DNA of 64,000 bases, from contig JABBOT010000004.1 of assembly GCA_016165875.1 (NCBI GenBank), positions 2,852,001-2,916,000 of the forward strand, written 5' to 3'. Below are positions 59,208 through 64,000 of this stretch, piece after piece. Numbering within the stretch: position 1 is the stretch's first letter; every line of letters begins with the position of its first letter. The notes beneath the pieces were generated by a model. The model was not told the origin of the DNA. It did no database searches and saw only the letters and a program-made list of their open reading frames with translations. Position numbers and translations under genes: made by a program. Source of the DNA: Acanthopleura granulata. Its lineage: Eukaryota > Mollusca > Polyplacophora > Chitonida > Chitonidae.

Positions 59208-62200
59208 GATAGGTACGACAGTAAGAACATGGTACCGCTGTGGTATATGTGTCAGTATCATCTTTACCGATGTGTGATATGAACATGTCCTTCAGGTTGG
59301 TGGACTCCCGCCGGACTTTGCAGTCAAAATTTAGTCCACCAGGGGAAATACCACCCTGCTCCAGAACTGCCTGCAACATGACACAGTTACAGATAAGTGA
59401 AAATTACCAGTGGTTAATGAGGGACTGTGCAACTCTTTGCCACTAGGTGGAACCACGACCGTATCGCGAGTTCTCGGTTAAGGTAACGAAACATGTCCCA
59501 GTATCGGTGATAATGCCGAACATCCGGGTCACTAAGGAAAACAAGGCGTCTTATATGCCATGGTTCCACCTGGAGGCTTACGATCACGCATGTTCCCCAT
59601 CTGGCCTTCTCTTCATAAAAGATGACAGATGTGGAGAGATGTCTTTTTTTTTTCTTTCTTTCTTTCGGAATATATACACGTCTAAGGATTAACCTGAGCC
59701 TAACTAGCAATTTCCATTTCCCAAAGACAATATGTGGATCTCAATTAATTTTTTTGTCTTAAATTTCGAATGTTGACCCAAAATCCTGAGTCAGGTCCGG
59801 AGGTGACTTAGAGGAAGCAAATTTGGCAAAATAAGGCAACAAGAAGATACAGCTCTTCGCTACAAGAAAGTATCTGGGAAGAAGTCATAAACGAAAATGG
59901 TCCCTTAGAGCTGTTACCTTCATGACCAACGTACAGTTCTTGATGTCCATCGGGAATTGGTCAGTGTCCCAGCCCAGATCAGGGGATCCGGTGTTAGAGT
60001 CAATGGACCCTAACATACCAAAACTGAAACAAACGAAATCCTCCCTTTACACGTGAGGCTGATTTGACTTCACGCCAAAAATTTGACTAAAGTTTATTTC
60101 CAACTGTCTCTTTAGTGCATGAATAAAAGCAACAAATCGAATATCAGTGTTAGATATTTTAGAGTAGACATACGCTCCTTGTTAGGCATTCTTGAAAAGG
60201 GGTTTAATTTCCCTTTCATTTGAGTATAGCTAGTTCACTTTATTTATTTATTATTTTTTTGGCACAGATTAAACTACGAAATGTTTTCTCAAGTAGAATA
60301 CACATGCCCCTAGAGAAACCAGTGAAGATGACAGAGAATCAAATTGAAAAAGCATGCAGGCAACTCTGCAATCAACCAGCAAAACTAACTCTTTGTGAAT
60401 TATTTTCGTTAAGCAACATCTAACTGGGAACATACGCAGATGACATAACGACATCATGTTCGTAAGAATGGCCGGCCAGTGTTGTGTGGTTTGGTTCAAC
60501 GTTGATCTGTAATAAAAATTCGAGCCAGTTGACGTCTAGTATATTGCATTTAACATCATTGCCATTTTTCTTTTTACTAATTTTCCTTAAACCATGATGC
60601 TTGGGGGTGTATAAGCTGTTTAAGATTTACATGAAAAGTTGGAATAAAACCCTGAGGTAAGCTGACAAGAGGTCGGATTTCATCGTGTGACCATTTACCA
60701 ACTACCACACTGTCGTCGCTGCTCTGGTTTTACTCTCTATGCTGTAGTATTTTAGATTGCATTCCTGCATAAACCGATAATCTGCTGGTGGACTACGCAT
60801 TCCCGAGGTTTGGTCCTTTCGCATTGTTTTCATGTTATTGTGAGCATACAACTTGAGTAATTCTAGATCACTGACGTCTAGTTTATTGCATTTAACATCA
60901 ATGCAATTTTCTTACCTAATTCTGCTCAAGCCATGGTACTAGCTTTAGAGCGGCGTATAAGTTGGTTCTTCTTAAACGCCTACATGAACAGTTAACAAAA
61001 CCCTAACCTGCTGATTGAGGTAAATTAACAAGAGACCGAATTTCTCCGGTAATGTGTGACCATTTGCCAGGTATCACACTGTCGTCGTCACTCTGGTTTC
61101 ACTTTCGATGCTCTAGTCCTGTATTTTATATTTTAATATGCTTCTGAATATTACACGGCTGTCGTATTTATGGAAGAGAAAATTTTCCCATTGGCCCATA
61201 TGCCTAAAAAAGTTCCTGCCGCAGGCTGAGTAGGCTCCACTTGGATTCAAGTGCACTAGTTCATGCATCTACCAATGGCTAACGAAAAAATGGAAACAAT
61301 CAGTAATGTGGCGTTTTACAGGCATTTGTGTATAACCCACCTTAAAATCCTTGTCAAGTCCAAAGTGCTTCAGGAAACCAATTACTGTCATGGCATCTAA
61401 AAAAATTTAATGAAGTTAAAATCGACAAGTTCTAAGATTGTAAATAGCTTACTACTTGGTCTTAAATTTCACAAGGACTACAGCTATGCTAGTTTGTGGA
61501 TTATGGTTTCCCTCTTTGGTGTTTGCTTCGCCCATGATGGTAACATATCGTGTCCAGTGTTATAGCAGCAACACATGAGTAAAACTTTCAGGTGTGCTGT
61601 CAACCGTGCCTTTTGTACGATTGAAATTCGAAAGCTCTATGTGTTTTTGTTGTCGAACATAGAGATTTCTGCAGCCGTATTGACTCGATCCATTCAATAC
61701 TGTTATCGTAAAATAAGAGTCACATCATTTTACCTTGATCTTAATAGAGTTTAATTGGCAATACAAGGATCGTTCGGTATCTTACAGTTATATTACTGGA
61801 TCTTTAATGTTCATTACTTACCTTAATCTTATAAGTGCCTCCTTTCTGAGGGTCATTTCGAATATATACGCACTAATTGAACTCGTTTATGCAAAATTAT
61901 GATTATATATATATTGCTTACATCAATGTTACTGAAGTCTGAATGGCAAAATCAGGTTTGATTTTTACAGTAATTGTACTACAGATTGAAAGCAAAATAA
62001 TAATATGTATTTACAAAAGTCTGAAGGACAAAATCATGGTTAATTTGAATGATTATAGTAATCATACTGATATATGATTGGTTGCTGTCTTACCGTAATC
62101 ATACTGGTGTTTTGTCGGCTCTTTAGGCTTAGGTTCAATCAGCAGCTGTCCTGTGAAATCGATCTTCTTCTTGTAAGCTGGGAAAAGAATCACTAAGTTC

Positions 62201-63550
62201 ATTGTTGGTATATTCATTATCTTTAGTTGCATGCAACAATGTCAAAGGGTCCTGAGTACGCCGGCTTCTGCCATTTTCTTAGCTGGCTACAAAAGGAGAA
62301 GTATCTACGTTTCTTTTCCGCAAGAATCGAACAAATACCAGATGAGAAACTGAAACAAGAAGCAAAAAGGATAATACCAGGAGAATAGGTGACAGGACTC
62401 ACCTACGGCCATTTTGAAGAAGTTCGCCAGGTGCGTAAGTTCGGAGAGTACCTTAGTGTTGAGGAGAGTATGGTAGCCCTCACGGCCTCCCCAAAATACT
62501 GTGCGATCAGAACAATTTCTGAATATCAGGAATTTAATGGTAATGAATTGATTAGTAATTACGTGGTACGATGAATGCTGAATAAAAAGCAAGCGAAAGG
62601 CAAACCAAGGCAATTAAAACTGATTAAAGCTGTGTTTTTTTTGGTTGAGTTTGACTGGAAATTTGGTTCCTTTGATTGGACAATACAGGGTCATCATGTT
62701 TATTAAATAATTTGGAAATGAGAATGAGAAATAAGGTCGGTAGAGCACTCGTAATTCTAAATAGTAAAAATATATTAATGATACATGGCACTATTTCAGA
62801 TTGATGTAACAATGTAGCCTATTTGCACTAAAGACAGCAGCACTGAGACTCACCAAAGTTTTCGGCTCCCAGCTTCTTAGCAATCTCCAGGCCTTTCTTC
62901 ACCTGAGCCCCGGCGTAGGCAAATATGTGGGCATTTGGATTAGAAGCGGCGCCGTTCAAATACCTGAGAGCAAAATCATTCATAGCTGTATTTTATGCCC
63001 ACACACGTGGCATATGTGTTCCTGTCAGATTATTTTCATAAGTTTTAAGACATTAAAAATCGTTTATCGGAATCCTAAATGAACCACTCTAGCTTTGAGT
63101 GTTTACCAACCTAATGGAATTACAACAGTTACATGGTTGAGTAATTTACGATAAGAATAACCTGAGAGCGAGTTCCATGATGTCAACCCTCTTACCCTCA
63201 GCTTACATGCCTTTTGTATGCATGTTGAATAGGACCATCGCCCTATTCTCTATATATGATCAATACGATGGAGCGTATCATCATAGTGTGATGTCTTTAT
63301 GAGGCATACTAAGACACAGTGAGATTCCTGTGTGAACCACATCTGTAAAACGAAACCAGCCACCCTGCCCAATGCCATTATCCCCCATGAACTGAACTTC
63401 TGTTGAAATTACCTTGGGTGAGCAAACAGATTACACGTAGCCCATAGCAGTTTGACCCCTGTTTTTCCTTGTAGCTCTTGCGCCAAGTCCACGATGATGT
63501 CAAGGTTTTTGTTCGATTCCTCCAGCGTAGCGCCCTCTGGTGCCACGTCT
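57251..63550 (-). CDS. Xylose isomerase, C-terminal three quarters (5' exons beyond window)
   Basis: Eleven exons in gene order: 63550-63413, 62963-62854, 62498-62403, 62177-62094, 61396-61341, 60506-60436, 60023-59918, 59370-59268, 58791-58712, 57774-57700 and 57334-57251. All are in phase: 1003 nt, 333 residues plus stop. The enzyme interconverts D-xylose and D-xylulose (class II fold, about 440 residues), so roughly 100 N-terminal residues, including the catalytic His of the first exons, lie off the right edge. Seen here are [60 protein letters not shown] (metal Glu), [17 protein letters not shown] (metal Glu and His), SIDSN (Asp), GWDTDQFP (two Asp), LNFDCKVRR (Asp) and a final [15 protein letters not shown]. 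Every metal ligand expected in this segment is retained, so the enzyme is probably active. Ten introns show it is a resident nuclear gene and not bacterial contamination. Confidence 0.95.
57905..58425 (+). repeat. Unclassified dispersed repeat F, copy 2
   Basis: Partner of the repeat at the left edge of the window, sharing the same ordered blocks. It lies in the xylose isomerase intron between exons 58791-58712 and 57774-57700. Open frames inside it are unrelated to those in the other copy, so it is non-coding. Confidence 0.6.
59061..59155 (-). mobile_element. Truncated family-1 SINE 3' end
   Basis: Tail (TTTA)n, TTTTACGCCGTACTCAAC, GCAGCATTATGG; breaks off directly at an (AT)n run. Confidence 0.75.
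59155..59204. repeat. (AT)25 microsatellite
   Basis: Uninterrupted AT dinucleotides over 50 bp, about 64 bp past the donor of xylose isomerase exon 59370-59268. Confidence 0.95.
60528..60758 (+). repeat. Unclassified repeat E, copy 2
   Basis: GACGTCTAGTATATTGCATT to GCTGTAGTATTTTA. Its left edge lies only about 20 bp upstream, in the sense of the gene, of the xylose isomerase exon 60506-60436, so it occupies the branch-point region. Confidence 0.65.
60868..61132 (+). repeat. Unclassified repeat E, copy 3
   Basis: GACGTCTAGTTTATTGCATT to GCTCTAGTCCTGTATTTTAT. It stands in the same orientation as copy 2, about 110 bp away in the same intron, which suggests either tandem spread or repeated insertion. 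Confidence 0.65.
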
Positions 63551-64000
63551 CTGTAGAAGATATTATTATCCGGTACTTAAAAACATAAAGTCAAACTTGT
63601 TAATACACGTATAAACGCTTACGACAACATGAAAAAACGGCTGCAATCAAAACTGTAAAAGACAGAAACAGGTGGATTCAGCCAGTTATTTTCTTTGGTA
63701 CAATGGCACACAGGCCGTAAATGTGGTATGTTAGAACCCTAACCCACACAGGATGTCAGTATGGTAGCTTATACTTATAATAGAGAACTCTCATTCATGC
63801 AGGGTACTTACAATGGAGAGTCTTTATCCACATAGGATGTCACTATTGTAAACTTATAATTGAGATCTTTCTTCCACACAGAATGTCAATGTGACATAGG
63901 GCTACTCACCTTGGGGAGACTTTATGTACATGGGACGCCAATATAGTACACTTATAATGGAGACTCTTCACCCAATTAGAATGTCAATATGGCACAAGCC
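63551..64000. repeat. Degenerate 46-52 bp tandem repeat at the right edge
   Basis: From about 63773 onward, segments beginning ACTTATAATGGAGA-like recur at 63806, 63852, 63904 and 63950, each followed by a GGATGTCANTAT-like half. They lie in the intron upstream of the first visible xylose isomerase exon. No coding exon is seen here. Confidence 0.6.

Noticed and set aside
63727..64000. CRISPR-like spaced repeat at the right edge
   Set aside because: Units are degenerate, of unequal spacing and in an animal intron; an ordinary minisatellite fits.

Overview
This window comes from a metazoan nuclear genome, most probably a mollusc or another lophotrochozoan such as a brachiopod. The reasons are genes split by GT-AG introns, AT-rich non-coding DNA, abundant tRNA-headed SINEs with (AAATA)n tails, several small inverted-repeat transposons, and an animal-type gene set that includes a spliced xylose isomerase. 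I joined exons by eye from open reading frame, splice sites and intron phase. Every junction described for the four spliced genes keeps the reading frame. Orthology is judged from remembered family sequences, not from a search.

Layout. (1) About 2.0-17.3 kb, minus strand: seven exons of DEPTOR (mTOR inhibitor, two DEP domains). The PDZ-coding 3' end lies off the left edge. (2) 17.30-17.70 kb: a short divergent promoter region. (3) 17.7-34.6 kb, plus strand: a complete 12-exon DSCC1 (subunit of the Ctf18-RFC clamp loader, sister-chromatid cohesion), 398 codons. As I recall, DEPTOR and DSCC1 are also head-to-head neighbours in human. (4) 37.3-46.5 kb, plus strand: a complete six-exon PHF24/GINIP-like gene with a myristoylation-type N terminus, a PHD finger and three EF-hand loops. 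(5) 48.2-50.9 kb, minus strand: an intronless 895-residue membrane protein with two Toll-like leucine-rich-repeat blocks and no TIR domain. (6) 57.3-63.6 kb, minus strand: the last 11 exons (about 333 residues) of xylose isomerase. Its N-terminal exons lie off the right edge.

The rest is introns and spacers filled with repeats. There are at least three tRNA-headed SINE families, several families of roughly 220-620 bp with terminal inverted repeats (three of them bounded by TTAA, some carrying perfect TGACGTCA palindromes), arrays of about 150-165 bp units resembling the molluscan pearl type, and several unclassified dispersed repeats. The main oddities are two PHF24 exons whose acceptor plus exon start is tandemly duplicated into the upstream intron (52 bp and 63 bp periods), a MITE ending 17 bp before a DSCC1 exon, and the TIR-less duplicated Toll-like ectodomain. 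The genes do not form a pathway. The only functional linkage visible is the shared DEPTOR/DSCC1 promoter. I found no rRNA, functional tRNA, CRISPR array or bacterial-type operon.
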